Assembly (NCBI GenBank): GCA_033558025.1
Contig: JAUCEF010000041.1
Coordinates: 1 to 41,650 of the forward strand
Direction: 5' to 3'
From: Phytophthora sp. 'mugwort'
Taxonomy: Eukaryota; Oomycota; Peronosporomycetes; Peronosporales; Peronosporaceae
Length of the DNA: 41,650 nt
Positions 27,944 to 36,954 of this stretch are shown here, one piece after another (position 1 is the first letter of the stretch; the number at the start of each line of letters is the position of its first letter). The notes beneath the pieces were generated by a model that saw only the letters and a program-made list of their open reading frames with translations, was not told the origin of the DNA and did not search any database. A program made the position numbers and the translations under genes.

Positions 27944-28612
27944 TTATTTTATTTTAAAATTATTATTTTTTATTTTTTGATTTTGAATAATAGTTTGAAT
28001 ATAAGAAAGTCTTGAAAATTCTTTTTTTGATTTTTTAAATATATTTAAATTATTAACTTTAAAATTTAAATATTTTAATTTATAACAATTAATTAAACGT
28101 GTTGAATTAATTCTTCTTTTATAGAAACCTTTTTTATTATATTTATTAAAATAAAATTTTTTTTTATAATTTAAAGCATTATTTAAATTAATAGGTTTTA
28201 TAGAAAAAATAAATCCTAAAATTGAAATAAAAATTTTTTTATTATTCCAATTTCCACCAAGTAAACGACCTTTTATTGAATTATTTTTTTTTATTAAAAT
28301 ATTTTGAAGCATTATTTTATTAAATTGATGTAATATATTATAAGTTAAATCATAATTAAATAATATAATATTTTCATATTTTATAGCAATTGTTGAAATT
28401 TTATCTATTTTTATTAAAGTAAAAGGTAAATAAATGTTTTCATAATTATTAAATTCAATTACATAAGATTCTAAATTTAAATTATTAAATAAAATTGGAT
28501 TTTCAAATAAAATATTTTTTAATTTAAATTTTTTTTTTTTTAAATAATTATTTTTTAAAAATTGTTGATAATTTGATAAATTATTTGTTTTTTGTTTTTT
28601 TAATTTTTTCAT
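27944..28612 (-). CDS. hypothetical protein, possibly ribosomal protein bS1m-like
   Basis: This 222-residue basic product lies between rpl16 (with tRNA-Ile in between) and atp8. Around residues 106-130, SIKGRLLGGNWNNKKIFISI then LGFIFSIKP resembles the single S1 domain of plant and jakobid mitochondrial Rps1, which reads roughly G-R-x-L-x-G-x-x-G-G-x-x-V-x-x-x-G-x-x-x-F-x-P. The second Gly pair is missing here, so the match is partial. The flanking regions are Lys/Asn/Phe-rich with no other motif. Position among ribosomal protein genes supports, but does not prove, the assignment. A lineage-specific ORF is the alternative. Confidence 0.45.
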   Translation of the reverse strand: MKKLKKQKTNNLSNYQQFLKNNYLKKKKFKLKNILFENPILFNNLNLESYVIEFNNYENIYLPFTLIKIDKISTIAIKYENIILFNYDLTYNILHQFNKIMLQNILIKKNNSIKGRLLGGNWNNKKIFISILGFIFSIKPINLNNALNYKKKFYFNKYNKKGFYKRRINSTRLINCYKLKYLNFKVNNLNIFKKSKKEFSRLSYIQTIIQNQKIKNNNFKIK

Positions 28613-28634
28613 TTAAAATAAAAATTTTTTAATT

Positions 28635-28707
28635 AGGCCTAGTAGGATTTGAACCTACAACTATACCGTTATGAGCGGTATGCTCTAACCAATTAAACTA
28701 TAAGCCT
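28635..28707 (-). tRNA. trnI: tRNA-Ile (CAU, probable lysidine type)
   Basis: The acceptor stem is AGGCTTA/TAGGCCT and the anticodon stem TACCG/CGGTA has loop CTCATAA. The body (TATAGTTTAATTGGTTAGAG, then ACCGCTCATAACGGT) is very close to plant mitochondrial tRNA-Ile(CAU), whose C34 is converted to lysidine to read AUA. I therefore assign Ile, not Met. Confidence 0.82.
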
Positions 28708-28709
28708 AA

Positions 28710-29114
28710 TTATTTATAAATAAATTTTGTTTTAACCGGCAATTTATTAGAACCCGCTTTTAAAACTTTTTTTGCATTTTCTAATGAAATACCGCTAATT
28801 TCATATAAAATTTGACCTTTTTTAACTTTAGCAACCCAAAAAGAAACAGCACCTTTTCCTTTACCCATACGATTTTCTGTAGGTTTTGCTGTTACAGGTG
28901 TATCTGGAAAAACACGAATCCAAAGAAATCCTAATCGTTTCATTTTTCGAATAATTATTCGACGAGTTGCTTCTATTTGTCTTGATGTTAAACGTGTTTC
29001 TTTTAAAACTTTAATAGCATATTTACCATAAACAATATTATTACCTTTTGTTGTTTTACCTGTAAGTTTACTTTTAAATTGTTTTTTATATTTAGTTTTT
29101 TTTGGAAATAACAT
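28710..29114 (-). CDS. rpl16: large ribosomal subunit protein uL16m
   Basis: The 134-residue product begins MLFPKKTKYKKQFKSKLTGK. It contains LTSRQIEATRRIIIRKMKR, RVFPDTPVTAKPTENRMGKGKG and VAKVKKGQILYEISG, all canonical L16 blocks. The length equals bacterial L16 (136). Its start overlaps the end of rps3 by 23 bases in a different frame, suggesting coupled translation. This keeps the S10-operon order rpl2-rps19-rps3-rpl16. Confidence 0.98.
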   Translation of the reverse strand: MLFPKKTKYKKQFKSKLTGKTTKGNNIVYGKYAIKVLKETRLTSRQIEATRRIIIRKMKRLGFLWIRVFPDTPVTAKPTENRMGKGKGAVSFWVAKVKKGQILYEISGISLENAKKVLKAGSNKLPVKTKFIYK

Positions 29115-29922
29115 AATTAGTATTTTTAATTCTTTGTTTTTTTAAAAATTTAGAATTTAATGTAGTTTTTAGTGGTTTAAAAAAAATCCATAATTTAATA
29201 CTACAAATACCCGATGGTGTTTTAAATTCATTAAAATGATATTTAATATCATATTCTAAAGTATTTAATGGTATTTTTCCTTTTTGAAAAATTAGTTTTT
29301 TTTTACGTTTTGATTTATTTAAACGACCTTTAAATTGTAAACGATAACCAATAAAATTAGAAAATATTTTAAAAAATTCTTGAAGCATATTATCAATATT
29401 ATTAATAAATTTTTTATGTGTTTTTTTTTTTTCTAATGTTTGTTTAATATAAAAAGTTATAATATTTATATTTTTAGTATAAAAAGCATAACTAAAATTA
29501 TAAATCATTTTTTTAACATTTTTATTAATTCGATTATTTTTTCTTATTTTATCAAAAATTCTTTTTAAATTTTTTCGTAATTTAATTAATTCAAAAAATT
29601 GGACATTTTTGATAAATAATTTAATATTATTATTAATATAATATATATTTAAATATTTAATAATTTGATTATAAGATAATTTATAATATTTTTTTGCATT
29701 TTTTTGAATATAAACATATATATTTATATTATTTGATGTTTTTACTATATTTATATCTATTAATTTTAAATTTTTATAATTAAAAATATTTTGAAAATAT
29801 TTTTTAATTTCTAAATCAAAATGCAATAAATTAGAATACTCATTATTATTAACAATCCATTGGGAATCCCAATTTTTTTTTTTATTTAATCTTAAACTAA
29901 TTGGTATAATTTTTTGACCCAT
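29092..29922 (-). CDS. rps3: small ribosomal subunit protein uS3m
   Basis: The 276-residue product starts MGQKIIPISLRLNKKKNWDSQW, the canonical mitochondrial S3 start. Its C-terminal domain shows IGYRLQFKGRLNKSKRKKK, PLNTLEYDIKYHFNEFKTPS and GICSIKLWIFFKP, which match S3 (G-R-x-x-x-x-x-R, then G-x-x-G-x-K-V-W-I). The central section is Lys/Asn/Ile-rich and poorly conserved, as in other protist S3 genes. It overlaps rpl16 by 23 bases and follows rps19 by three. Confidence 0.96.
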   Translation of the reverse strand: MGQKIIPISLRLNKKKNWDSQWIVNNNEYSNLLHFDLEIKKYFQNIFNYKNLKLIDINIVKTSNNINIYVYIQKNAKKYYKLSYNQIIKYLNIYYINNNIKLFIKNVQFFELIKLRKNLKRIFDKIRKNNRINKNVKKMIYNFSYAFYTKNINIITFYIKQTLEKKKTHKKFINNIDNMLQEFFKIFSNFIGYRLQFKGRLNKSKRKKKLIFQKGKIPLNTLEYDIKYHFNEFKTPSGICSIKLWIFFKPLKTTLNSKFLKKQRIKNTNYVISKKN

Positions 29923-29925
29923 AAT

Positions 29926-30162
29926 TTATTTTTTTTTTTTATATATATGTTTTTTTCGTGTATTAATAAATTCACCAAATTTAAAACCAATCATTTTATC
30001 ATTTATTTCCAAATTAATAAATATTTTACCATTATAAATACTTACAGAATGATTACTATATTCAGGTAATATTGTTAAATTTTTATTAGTTATTTTTATC
30101 CATTGTTTTTTTTTTAATAAATTAACTTTAAAAAATGGACCTTTATATTTACTTCTAGACAT
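29926..30162 (-). CDS. rps19: small ribosomal subunit protein uS19m
   Basis: The 78-residue product starts MSRSKYKGPFF, has TNKNLTILPEYSNHSVSIYN, then IGFKFGEFINTRKKHIYKK, the S19 pattern (S-x-I-x-P-x-x-x-G, then G-x-K-x-G-E-F-x-x-T-R). The length is normal. It lies between rpl2 and rps3 with three-base gaps on each side. Confidence 0.96.
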   Translation of the reverse strand: MSRSKYKGPFFKVNLLKKKQWIKITNKNLTILPEYSNHSVSIYNGKIFINLEINDKMIGFKFGEFINTRKKHIYKKKK

Positions 30163-30165
30163 AAT

Positions 30166-30972
30166 TTATTTAATAATTAATTTTTTTTTTGTTTTTTTAC
30201 GTGTAGGCTTTCCTTTAGTTATTTTACCTTGTGGTGTTACAGAAGGTCGCCCTCCACTTGTTTTACCCTCACCACCACCATGTGGATGATCGACAGGATT
30301 TTTTGCTACACCACGTACAGAAGGTCGTCTATTTAACCAACGTGAACGCCCAGCTTTACCTAATTTAATTTTTTTATGATTAATATTAGATACAACACCT
30401 AATGTTGCATAACAAGTTAATAAAATTAATTTTAATTCACCAGAATTTAAACGAATTCGAGCGTATTTATTATCAATTTTTTGAATTAATTGTGCAGATG
30501 TTCCAGCACTTCTTATTAATTTTCCTCTAGATTTTGGATATAAACTAATATTATGAATTAAACTACCAATTGGTATATTTTGTAATGGTAAAGCATTACC
30601 TACTTTTAATTCAGCATTAGGTGAACTTTTTATATATTGATTAATTTTTAAACCTTCCGGTGCTAAAATTAAATAAGATTTAGAATTGTTTTTAATATAA
30701 GCGATATTTGCGGAACGATTAGGATCATATAAAATTTTAATAATATAACCTTCAATATTTTTAGATCTATTAAAATCAATTATTCTATATAAACGTTTAT
30801 GTCCACCACCGCGATGTTTTATAGTTATTTTACCTTGATTATTTTTACCATTAGCACGTTGAAAACCTTTTGTTAAAGATTTAATTTTAAAAATTTTAGT
30901 TAAATTATCTTTTTTTAATAAAAATGTTTGACGTTGTGATGGTGTTATAGGTTTTATTTTTTTTTCTATCAT
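30166..30972 (-). CDS. rpl2: large ribosomal subunit protein uL2m
   Basis: The 268-residue product has GKNNQGKITIKHRGGGHKRL, the full L2 core including NPVDHPHGGGEGKTSGGRPS near residue 227, and a Lys-rich end. The His in HPHGGGEG, required near the peptidyl-transferase centre, is present. The length matches bacterial L2 (about 273), so the gene is not split as in some plants. It is the first gene of the minus-strand S10-type block and diverges from rps13 across 28 bases. Confidence 0.98.
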   Translation of the reverse strand: MIEKKIKPITPSQRQTFLLKKDNLTKIFKIKSLTKGFQRANGKNNQGKITIKHRGGGHKRLYRIIDFNRSKNIEGYIIKILYDPNRSANIAYIKNNSKSYLILAPEGLKINQYIKSSPNAELKVGNALPLQNIPIGSLIHNISLYPKSRGKLIRSAGTSAQLIQKIDNKYARIRLNSGELKLILLTCYATLGVVSNINHKKIKLGKAGRSRWLNRRPSVRGVAKNPVDHPHGGGEGKTSGGRPSVTPQGKITKGKPTRKKTKKKLIIK

Positions 30973-30974
30973 TT

Positions 30975-30987
30975 TATATGGTATATA
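30975..30987. promoter_or_regulatory. candidate divergent promoter motif (rpl2/rps13 spacer)
   Basis: TATATGGTATATA fills nearly half of the 28-base spacer between the rpl2 and rps13 start codons. It differs by one base from the motif at 5017-5029 in the nad2/nad7 divergent spacer. If both genes start transcription here, any promoter must lie in or very near this spacer. Confidence 0.35.
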
Positions 30988-31000
30988 GATAAAATCTATT

Positions 31001-31414
31001 ATGTTATATATTTTTAATAAAACAATTTCAGATTCAAAAAGTATTTTATATTCATTAACTATATTATATGGTATTAATGAATTTCAATCCAAGAAAATTT
31101 GTAAAAATATAGGAATTAATCCTCAAATCACCCTTAATAAACTTAAAAACAACCATGTAAACCGACTGGTTAATTATATTAATAAAAATTTAAAAGTTGA
31201 ACAACTTTTAAAAAAAATTAAAACTGAAAGATTAAATGAATTAGTAGAAATTAAAAGTAATCGTGGAATTAGACAAAGTCAGGGATTACCTGTTAGAGGA
31301 CAACGTACTCATACAAATTCAAAAACATCTAAAAAATTAAAAAAAATTTTTATTCAAAAACGTATTTCACGTAATAAACGACCATTTAAAAGTCAAAAAA
31401 AAAAAAAAAGATAA
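31001..31414 (+). CDS. rps13: small ribosomal subunit protein uS13m
   Basis: The 137-residue product shows the S13 pattern: ILYSLTILYGINEFQSKKIC (helix-turn-helix-like start), ELVEIKSNRGIRQSQGLPVR, then GQRTHTNSKTSKK, the canonical R-G-Q-R-T-x-T-N-x-x-T block. The C-terminus is Lys-rich. The length is slightly above bacterial S13 (118). rps11 follows 12 bases later, preserving the alpha-operon order. Confidence 0.97.
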   Translation: MLYIFNKTISDSKSILYSLTILYGINEFQSKKICKNIGINPQITLNKLKNNHVNRLVNYINKNLKVEQLLKKIKTERLNELVEIKSNRGIRQSQGLPVRGQRTHTNSKTSKKLKKIFIQKRISRNKRPFKSQKKKKR

Positions 31415-31426
31415 AGTTATTATTCT

Positions 31427-31840
31427 ATGAATAAAAATAAATATAATTTTAAAAATAAATTTAAAAAAAAAATAAATTTAAAAAAAAAAAATCCTTTAAT
31501 TTTAACAAATTTACATATTACAGCAAATTTAAAAAATACTATTATAAGTTTAACAACTTATAAAGGAAATCTTTTAAAACAATGGTCTACAAAATCATTA
31601 AAAAAAACACGTTTTAAAAAAAATACACCATATAATGTTCAATTAATTGTATATAAAATTAATAAATATCTTCAATTAAAAAAAATAAAAAAATTAAAAA
31701 TTTATTTACATGGTACTGGTTTAGGTCGATATAATGTTTTAAAAAATATAAAAAATAAAAAAATTAAAATAAAATATATTTTAGATAAAACAACAAAACC
31801 TTTTAATGGTTGTAGATTAAAAAAACAAAAAAGACGTTAA
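31427..31840 (+). CDS. rps11: small ribosomal subunit protein uS11m
   Basis: The 137-residue product has ILTNLHITANLKNTIISLT, KIYLHGTGLGRYNVLK with the conserved G-x-G-x-G-R, and ILDKTTKPFNGCRLKKQKRR, the S11 C-terminus (D-x-T-x-x-P-x-N-G-C-R-x-x-K-x-R-R). The N-terminus is a short Lys/Asn tail. It is normal in length and complete. It is followed by tRNA-Ser(UGA). Confidence 0.97.
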   Translation: MNKNKYNFKNKFKKKINLKKKNPLILTNLHITANLKNTIISLTTYKGNLLKQWSTKSLKKTRFKKNTPYNVQLIVYKINKYLQLKKIKKLKIYLHGTGLGRYNVLKNIKNKKIKIKYILDKTTKPFNGCRLKKQKRR

Positions 31841-31849
31841 TTTTAATAT

Positions 31850-31933
31850 GGATAGGTGATCGAGTGGTTTAAGGTGTCAGTCTTGAAAACTGAAGTATGT
31901 AATAATACCGTGGGTTCAAATCCCACTCTATCC
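31850..31933 (+). tRNA. trnS: tRNA-Ser (UGA)
   Basis: This is a class II tRNA with acceptor stem GGATAGG/TCTATCC, anticodon stem TCAGT/ACTGA and loop CTTGAAA, anticodon TGA. It has a long variable arm. It decodes UCN. Confidence 0.93.
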
Positions 31934-31939
31934 TTTAAA

Positions 31940-32009
31940 AGCTAGAGACGGATTCGAACCGTCATTAAAGGATTTGCAGTCCTTTACATTACCTTTATGT
32001 TATCTAGCC
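31940..32009 (-). tRNA. trnC: tRNA-Cys (GCA)
   Basis: The acceptor stem GGCTAGA/TCTAGCT pairs with one G-T. The anticodon stem AAGGA/TCCTT has loop CTGCAAA, anticodon GCA. It is convergent with tRNA-Ser(UGA), six bases apart. Confidence 0.9.
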
Positions 32010-32026
32010 AAAATAAATTATATTAT

Positions 32027-32230
32027 ATGAATAAAAATAAAAAATTTTTTACCTATAAAAATAAAATTATTTTAACAAATGGATCTTCTTTAAAAATAAC
32101 ATCTATTAAGTATTTAAAAAATTATCAATTAAATTTAAGAATTTTTAAAGAAACAGATATTATTACAAATACAAATATCAATTTAAATAAAAGTAAATTA
32201 AATTTTATAAAAAAAAATAAATTAAATTAA
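32027..32230 (+). CDS. rpl31: probable large ribosomal subunit protein bL31m
   Basis: This is a 67-residue basic product. FFTYKNKIILTNGSSLKITS resembles the L31 strand with the D/N-G-S-x-x-x-x-x-S pattern, and NYQLNLRIFKETD resembles the following L-D-x-x-x-H-P segment. The open frame extends back into tRNA-Cys, so the start is placed at ATG 32027, outside the tRNA. The short length fits bL31. The gene ends overlap convergently with tatC by nine bases. Assignment by eye only; a generic small basic ORF is the alternative. Confidence 0.5.
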   Translation: MNKNKKFFTYKNKIILTNGSSLKITSIKYLKNYQLNLRIFKETDIITNTNINLNKSKLNFIKKNKLN

Positions 32231-32965
32231 TTTATATTTATTTAAATATATTGAAATATAAATAAATATTTCAAAAAAAAAAAAAAAGATAAAATAAATT
32301 AATATAAAATTAAATATATCTGGTGGTGTAATTAAAGCACTCAATAATATTATTTTTAAATAAAAGAATTTTCTTAAATTAATAATTATTTTAATTTTTA
32401 AAATATTATTTGATATAAAAAAAAATAAAGAAAAAAAATAAATAAATATTATAAATATATAAATAAAAGAAGAAAAAATAAAATCAAAATAATTATCAAT
32501 TTTTGGTTCAAAATAAATTGTTAAAAGATATAAATTTGAAAAATTTAAATTTAATAAAAAATCCCAAATATGTGGAATAATATTAGTAAAAATAAATTTT
32601 ATTATAAAAAAATTAAAAATTATAAAAAAAATATAAAATTTTATAAAAATAAAATTTTCAAATTTATATAAACCTTTTGATAAAAAAAACCAAAATAATA
32701 AAAAACTTAATTGAATTGTTATAAAAGTTGTTATGAAAATTGCTATAAAAATATTAGTAATAAAAATTTCAGTAATATTAGTAAAAATAAAATATTTTAA
32801 CATATTTTTATTAAGTAAATTATTAACTAATAAATATATTAATTGATCAGAAAAATAATATGAAATTATAAAAAGATAAAAAAAAGTGATTAAAAGTATA
32901 AAAAAATTATATTTTAATTCAAATAAATGTAATTGTAAATAAGTTATTATTTTTTTTTTTTTCAT
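32222..32965 (-). CDS. tatC: twin-arginine translocase subunit TatC (MttB/ymf16)
   Basis: The 247-residue product is a multi-helix inner-membrane protein of the TatC family. The start HLFELKYNFFILLITFFYLF resembles the H-x-x-E-L-R/K-x-R segment. The middle shows FIFTNITEIFITNIFIAIFI, matching the P/T-x-E-x-F block, and the end shows LSALITPPDIFNFILIYFI, matching the conserved T-P-x-D area. Six hydrophobic segments are visible. Length is normal (about 240-260). It is the only minus-strand protein gene in 31001-36529. A TatA partner was not found, as in other mtDNAs. Confidence 0.93.
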   Translation of the reverse strand: MKKKKIITYLQLHLFELKYNFFILLITFFYLFIISYYFSDQLIYLLVNNLLNKNMLKYFIFTNITEIFITNIFIAIFITTFITIQLSFLLFWFFLSKGLYKFENFIFIKFYIFFIIFNFFIIKFIFTNIIPHIWDFLLNLNFSNLYLLTIYFEPKIDNYFDFIFSSFIYIFIIFIYFFSLFFFISNNILKIKIIINLRKFFYLKIILLSALITPPDIFNFILIYFIFFFFFEIFIYISIYLNKYKLI

Positions 32966-32983
32966 ATATTTAAAAAAATATTA

Positions 32984-33065
32984 GCCTACTTGGTGAAATT
33001 GGTAAACACGATAGATTTAAAATCTGTTCCCTTTTAGGGTTATTGGTTCAAGTCCAATAGTAGGT
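32984..33065 (+). tRNA. trnL: tRNA-Leu (UAA)
   Basis: Class II tRNA with acceptor stem GCCTACT/AGTAGGT, anticodon stem ATAGA/TCTGT and loop TTTAAAA, anticodon TAA. It has a long variable arm. Confidence 0.93.
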
Positions 33066-33074
33066 ATTTTTATT

Positions 33075-33156
33075 ATCAAAGTGGTGAAATTGGTAAACAC
33101 GTTACACTTAGGATGTAAAGCTTAAAAGCGTTAAGGGTTCAAATCCCTTCTTTGAT
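33075..33156 (+). tRNA. trnL: tRNA-Leu (UAG)
   Basis: Class II tRNA with acceptor stem ATCAAAG/CTTTGAT, anticodon stem TTACA/TGTAA and loop CTTAGGA, anticodon TAG. Its D-arm (GTGAAATTGGTAAACACG) is the same as that of the neighbouring tRNA-Leu(UAA), which suggests a tandem origin. Confidence 0.92.
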
Positions 33157-33239
33157 ATTACTATAATAATATATTTTAAATAAAATATATCTTTTTAGTG
33201 AAAATAAATTTATATTTTATTTAATTTTTTATCATTAAA

Positions 33240-35246
33240 ATGATTAATATATATATTAACAATATCGAATTAAAAGTTAATAAAAATTTAACAGTTTTAC
33301 AAGCATGTAATAATTTTAAAATTCAAATCCCTAAATTCTGTTTTCAAGAGAATTTACAAATTGCCGGTAATTGTCGTATGTGTTTAGTTGAAATCGAAAA
33401 TTCCCCTAAACCTGTAGCTTCATGTGCAATGCCTTTAATACCAAATATGAAAATATTTACTAATACTCCTTTAGTACAAAAAGCACGTGAAAGTGTATTA
33501 GAATTTCTTTTAATAAATCATCCATTAGATTGTCCTATTTGTGATCAAGCGTCAGAATGTGATTTACAAGATCAAACAATGATTTTTGGATCGGATCGTA
33601 GTCGTTTTTTTTTTAAAAAACGTGGCGTTGAAGATAAATATTGTGGTCCTTTTATTAAAACAATTATGACAAGATGTATTCATTGTACACGTTGTGTACG
33701 TTTTGCTAATGAAATTTGTGGAATTGACGGTTTAGGTACAACAGGTCGTGGTAATAAAACTGAAATTAATTTTTATTCTTCAAATATTTTTAAATCCGAA
33801 TTTTCTGGTAATTTAGTAGATTTATGTCCTGTTGGTGCATTAACTTCTAAACCCTATACTTTTAAAGCACGTTCTTGGGAATTAAAAAAAAAAGAGGGTA
33901 TTGCTATTTTAGATAGTATTGGTTCAAATATTAAAATTGATATTTTTAATAATGAAATTATACGTATTTTACCTAAAACTAATTTTAATATTAATAAAGA
34001 ATGGATATCAGATAAAACAAGATATTTTTTTGATAGTTTAAAATATCAACGATTAAAATATCCATTATTAAAAGATAATCAAAACAATTTTCATAGGATT
34101 TCTTGGTTAGATGCTCTAAATATTATTAATAAAAAATTGATAATTACAGATAGTTTTAATGCTAAAAGTATTATTGGTGATTTAACTGATTTAGAATCTC
34201 TTTTTTTATTAAAAAAAAATTTAAATAAATTAGGAATTTCAAATGTAAATTATGAACAATTTTTAAAAAATCGACAAATTAAGATAAATTCTGATTTAGC
34301 TTCAAATTTTTTATTTAATAATACTTTAAAATCTATTGAAGAATCTGATGTTTGTTTAATAATTGGTAGTGATATTCGTCAAGAAGGTTCTATTTTAAAT
34401 ATTCATTTAATTAATCGTTTAAAAAAAGGAAATTTTAAAATAGCATATATCGGTAATAAAATTAATTTTACTTATCCAGTAAAACATTTAGGATTAACTT
34501 TTAAAACTTTAATAAATATTATTTTAGGAAAACATGTATTTTGTAAACAATTAAAAAAAGCAAAAAAACCTTTAATTATTATAGGTAGTAATATTTTAAA
34601 TCAAAAAAATGGTTTTTTTTTATTATCAAAATTAAAAAATTTATCATTTATTAACCATAATATTAATTTCTTTAATTTTCAAACTTCTTTAATTAATTTT
34701 TTTGAAATTACTTTTCCAAAATCATTAAATATGTTAAATAATTCAAAATTATATTATTTATTTAATACAAATTTACAAAATAAATTAAAAATAACTAAAA
34801 ATAGTTTTGTTATTTATCAAGGACATCATTTTACTAAAGATGCTCAAAATTCAAATCTAATTTTACCTGGATTAACTTTTTTAGAAAAAAATGGAATGTA
34901 TATTAATTTAGAAGGTTTTATTCAAAAAAATGAACAAATTTTAAATGTAAATATAGAACAACGTAAAGATTCTATAATTTATAGAAATCTTTATAAATTT
35001 TTATTAAATAAAAATCAATCTAAATCAGAAGCTTTTTTAAAAATTAAAGATATTTTACCTTATTTATTAAAAAAAAAAATAAAAATTATTTATAATTTTA
35101 GTTTTAATAAAAAATTTTTAAAAATTAATATTAATTTTTTAGATTCATTAATTAAAAATAATTATTATACAAATATATTAGAACAATATTCAAAAATATT
35201 GATTAATTCTAATAAAATTTTCAAAAATCAATCAAAATTATTATGA
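33240..35246 (+). CDS. nad11: NADH dehydrogenase subunit 11 (75 kDa), full length
   Basis: The 668-residue product is the NuoG-type iron-sulfur subunit in the peripheral arm of complex I. The N-terminal part has the 2Fe-2S ligands in NCRMCLVEI and the preceding KFCF, the [17 protein letters not shown] cluster, and [19 protein letters not shown]. The second, molybdopterin-like domain follows to the end, though it is rapidly drifting and Asn/Lys-rich. Some ochrophyte lineages keep only the first domain in mtDNA, but this one is complete. It ends with TGA, whose last bases overlap the nad1 ATG (ATGA at 35243-35246), suggesting coupled translation. Confidence 0.97.
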   Translation: MINIYINNIELKVNKNLTVLQACNNFKIQIPKFCFQENLQIAGNCRMCLVEIENSPKPVASCAMPLIPNMKIFTNTPLVQKARESVLEFLLINHPLDCPICDQASECDLQDQTMIFGSDRSRFFFKKRGVEDKYCGPFIKTIMTRCIHCTRCVRFANEICGIDGLGTTGRGNKTEINFYSSNIFKSEFSGNLVDLCPVGALTSKPYTFKARSWELKKKEGIAILDSIGSNIKIDIFNNEIIRILPKTNFNINKEWISDKTRYFFDSLKYQRLKYPLLKDNQNNFHRISWLDALNIINKKLIITDSFNAKSIIGDLTDLESLFLLKKNLNKLGISNVNYEQFLKNRQIKINSDLASNFLFNNTLKSIEESDVCLIIGSDIRQEGSILNIHLINRLKKGNFKIAYIGNKINFTYPVKHLGLTFKTLINIILGKHVFCKQLKKAKKPLIIIGSNILNQKNGFFLLSKLKNLSFINHNINFFNFQTSLINFFEITFPKSLNMLNNSKLYYLFNTNLQNKLKITKNSFVIYQGHHFTKDAQNSNLILPGLTFLEKNGMYINLEGFIQKNEQILNVNIEQRKDSIIYRNLYKFLLNKNQSKSEAFLKIKDILPYLLKKKIKIIYNFSFNKKFLKININFLDSLIKNNYYTNILEQYSKILINSNKIFKNQSKLL

Positions 35247-36223
35247 TATACACAATTTTAAAATTTTTAATTTTCATATTACCTTTATTAATTGCTGTGG
35301 CTTATTTTACTTTAGTTGAACGTAAAATATTAGCTTCTATTCAAAGAAGAAGAGGACCTAATGTTGTAGGTACTTTTGGATTATTACAACCATTAGCTGA
35401 TGGTCTTAAATTATTCGTAAAAGAAACAATTTTACCAAGTAATGCTGATGTAATTTTATTTATATTTGCACCTATTTTAGCTTTTTTTTTAAGTCTATTA
35501 AGTTGGACAATAATACCTTTAGGTTTTGGTATGTTTTTTACTGAATTAAATATTGGTATTTTATATTTAATAGCAATTTCATCTTTAGGTGTATACGGTG
35601 TTATTATAGGTGGTTGGTCAAGTAATTCTAAATATTCGTTTTTAGGGGCTTTAAGATCAACAGCACAAATGATTTCATATGAATTAACTATTGGGTTTTC
35701 AATTCTTTCAGTAATTGTTTGTGCAAAATCTTTAAATTTAATTTCTATTATTTGGGCACAAAAAACGGTATGGTATTGTTTTCCTCTTTTTCCTATTTTT
35801 ATAATTTTTTTTATATCTTGTTTAGCAGAAACAAATCGACATCCCTTTGATTTACCTGAAGCTGAAGCTGAATTAGTTTCAGGTTATAATGTAGAATATT
35901 CTGCAATGGGTTTTGCATTATTTTTTTTAGGTGAATATGCTAATATGTTATTAATGAGTAGTTTAACTACGATTTTATTTTTAGGTGGTTGGTTAGCACC
36001 TTTCCCTTTTAGTATAAATTGTATTAATTTTTTACCCGGATCTTTTTGGTTTAGTATTAAAATTTGTTTTTTTGTTGTTTTATTTGTAGTTGCTCGAGCT
36101 ATTTTACCTCGATATCGTTATGACCAATTAATGCGTTTAGGTTGGAAAGTATTTCTACCTTTTTCATTATCCTGGTTTTTATATACTGCAAGTATTTTAA
36201 TAAGTTTTAATTGGTTAATTTAA
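35243..36223 (+). CDS. nad1: NADH dehydrogenase subunit 1
   Basis: The 326-residue product is the NuoH-type membrane subunit of complex I at the quinone entry. It shows [54 protein letters not shown] and [20 protein letters not shown], and ends with [19 protein letters not shown]. All are canonical. The length is normal. It overlaps nad11 by four bases and is followed two bases later by nad4L. A second, frame-broken copy lies in the right arm of the palindrome. Confidence 0.98.
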   Translation: MIYTILKFLIFILPLLIAVAYFTLVERKILASIQRRRGPNVVGTFGLLQPLADGLKLFVKETILPSNADVILFIFAPILAFFLSLLSWTIIPLGFGMFFTELNIGILYLIAISSLGVYGVIIGGWSSNSKYSFLGALRSTAQMISYELTIGFSILSVIVCAKSLNLISIIWAQKTVWYCFPLFPIFIIFFISCLAETNRHPFDLPEAEAELVSGYNVEYSAMGFALFFLGEYANMLLMSSLTTILFLGGWLAPFPFSINCINFLPGSFWFSIKICFFVVLFVVARAILPRYRYDQLMRLGWKVFLPFSLSWFLYTASILISFNWLI

Positions 36224-36225
36224 TT

Positions 36226-36529
36226 ATGAATATTTTAAATCATTTTATTTTTACTTTTTTTTTATTCTGTCTTGGATTATTTGGTATAATTTTAAATAGA
36301 CAGAATATTATTATTATTTTAATGTCTATTGAATTATTATTATTATCAATTAATTTAAATTTTATTTATTTTGCAGTTTTAATTGATGATATAATAGGAC
36401 AAGTTTTTTCTTTATTAATTTTAACAGTAGCTGCAGCAAGAATCAGCTATTGGATTAGCTATTATGATTATTTTCTTTAAATTATATGGAGATATTTCAA
36501 TTTATAAAATAAATTTATTATCATTATAA
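36226..36529 (+). CDS. nad4L: NADH dehydrogenase subunit 4L, left copy with +1 frameshift
   Basis: The product is the NuoK-type subunit of complex I, 100 residues when read across the break. [18 protein letters not shown] is the diagnostic core. One additional A near 36438 (GCAGCAAGAATC, compared with GCAGCAGAATC in the right copy) shifts the frame after TVAAA. Downstream, another frame continues with the expected family sequence to a TAA at 36527-36529. The other copy is correct here but broken elsewhere, so the real gene is probably intact and this is a consensus error. The last codons lie in the 67-bp repeat. Confidence 0.85.
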
Positions 36530-36640
36530 TAAATTTATTTTCTTTAAATTATATGGAGATATTTCAATTTATAAAATAAATTTATTATCATTATAATAAA
36601 TTTATTTTCTTTAAATTATATGGAGATATTTCAATTTATA
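36471..36640. repeat. 67-bp tandem repeat at nad4L 3' end
   Basis: Units start at 36471, 36538 and 36605 (period exactly 67). Two are complete and the third stops after about 35 bases, where the sequence turns into the inverted arm. The first unit contains the last 18 nad4L codons and the stop. The right arm has one unit. Confidence 0.93.
36506..36541. terminator. perfect 16-bp hairpin over nad4L stop
   Basis: Bases 36506-36521 pair exactly with 36526-36541 around a CATT loop. The TAA (36527-36529) lies in the 3' arm. The same hairpin recurs one period on (36573-36608) and once in the right arm. It is the natural fold-back point of the palindrome. Confidence 0.8.
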
Positions 36641-36650
36641 AATAAATTTA

Positions 36651-36952
36651 TTATAATGATAATAAATTTATTTTATAAATTGAAATATCTCCATATAATT
36701 TAAAGAAAATAATCATAATAGCTAATCCAATAGCTGATTCTGCTGCAGCTACTGTTAAAATTAATAAAGAAAAAACTTGTCCTATTATATCATCAATTAA
36801 AACTGCAAAATAAATAAAATTTAAATTAATTGATAATAATAATAATTCAATAGACATTAAAATAATAATAATATTCTGTCTATTTAAAATTATACCAAAT
36901 AATCCAAGACAGAATAAAAAAAAGTAAAAATAAAATGATTTAAAATATTCAT
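36651..36952 (-). pseudogene. nad4L: nad4L, right-arm copy with -1 frameshift
   Basis: This inverted copy of nad4L is correct where the left copy is broken ([16 protein letters not shown]), but one T is lost from a run of nine near its 5' end (about 36917-36924). That separates the true start (ATG at 36952) from the MSIELLLL core. Each copy therefore carries a different single-base lesion. That pattern fits sequencing error better than decay, but true pseudogene status cannot be excluded. Confidence 0.7.
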
Positions 36953-36954
36953 AA

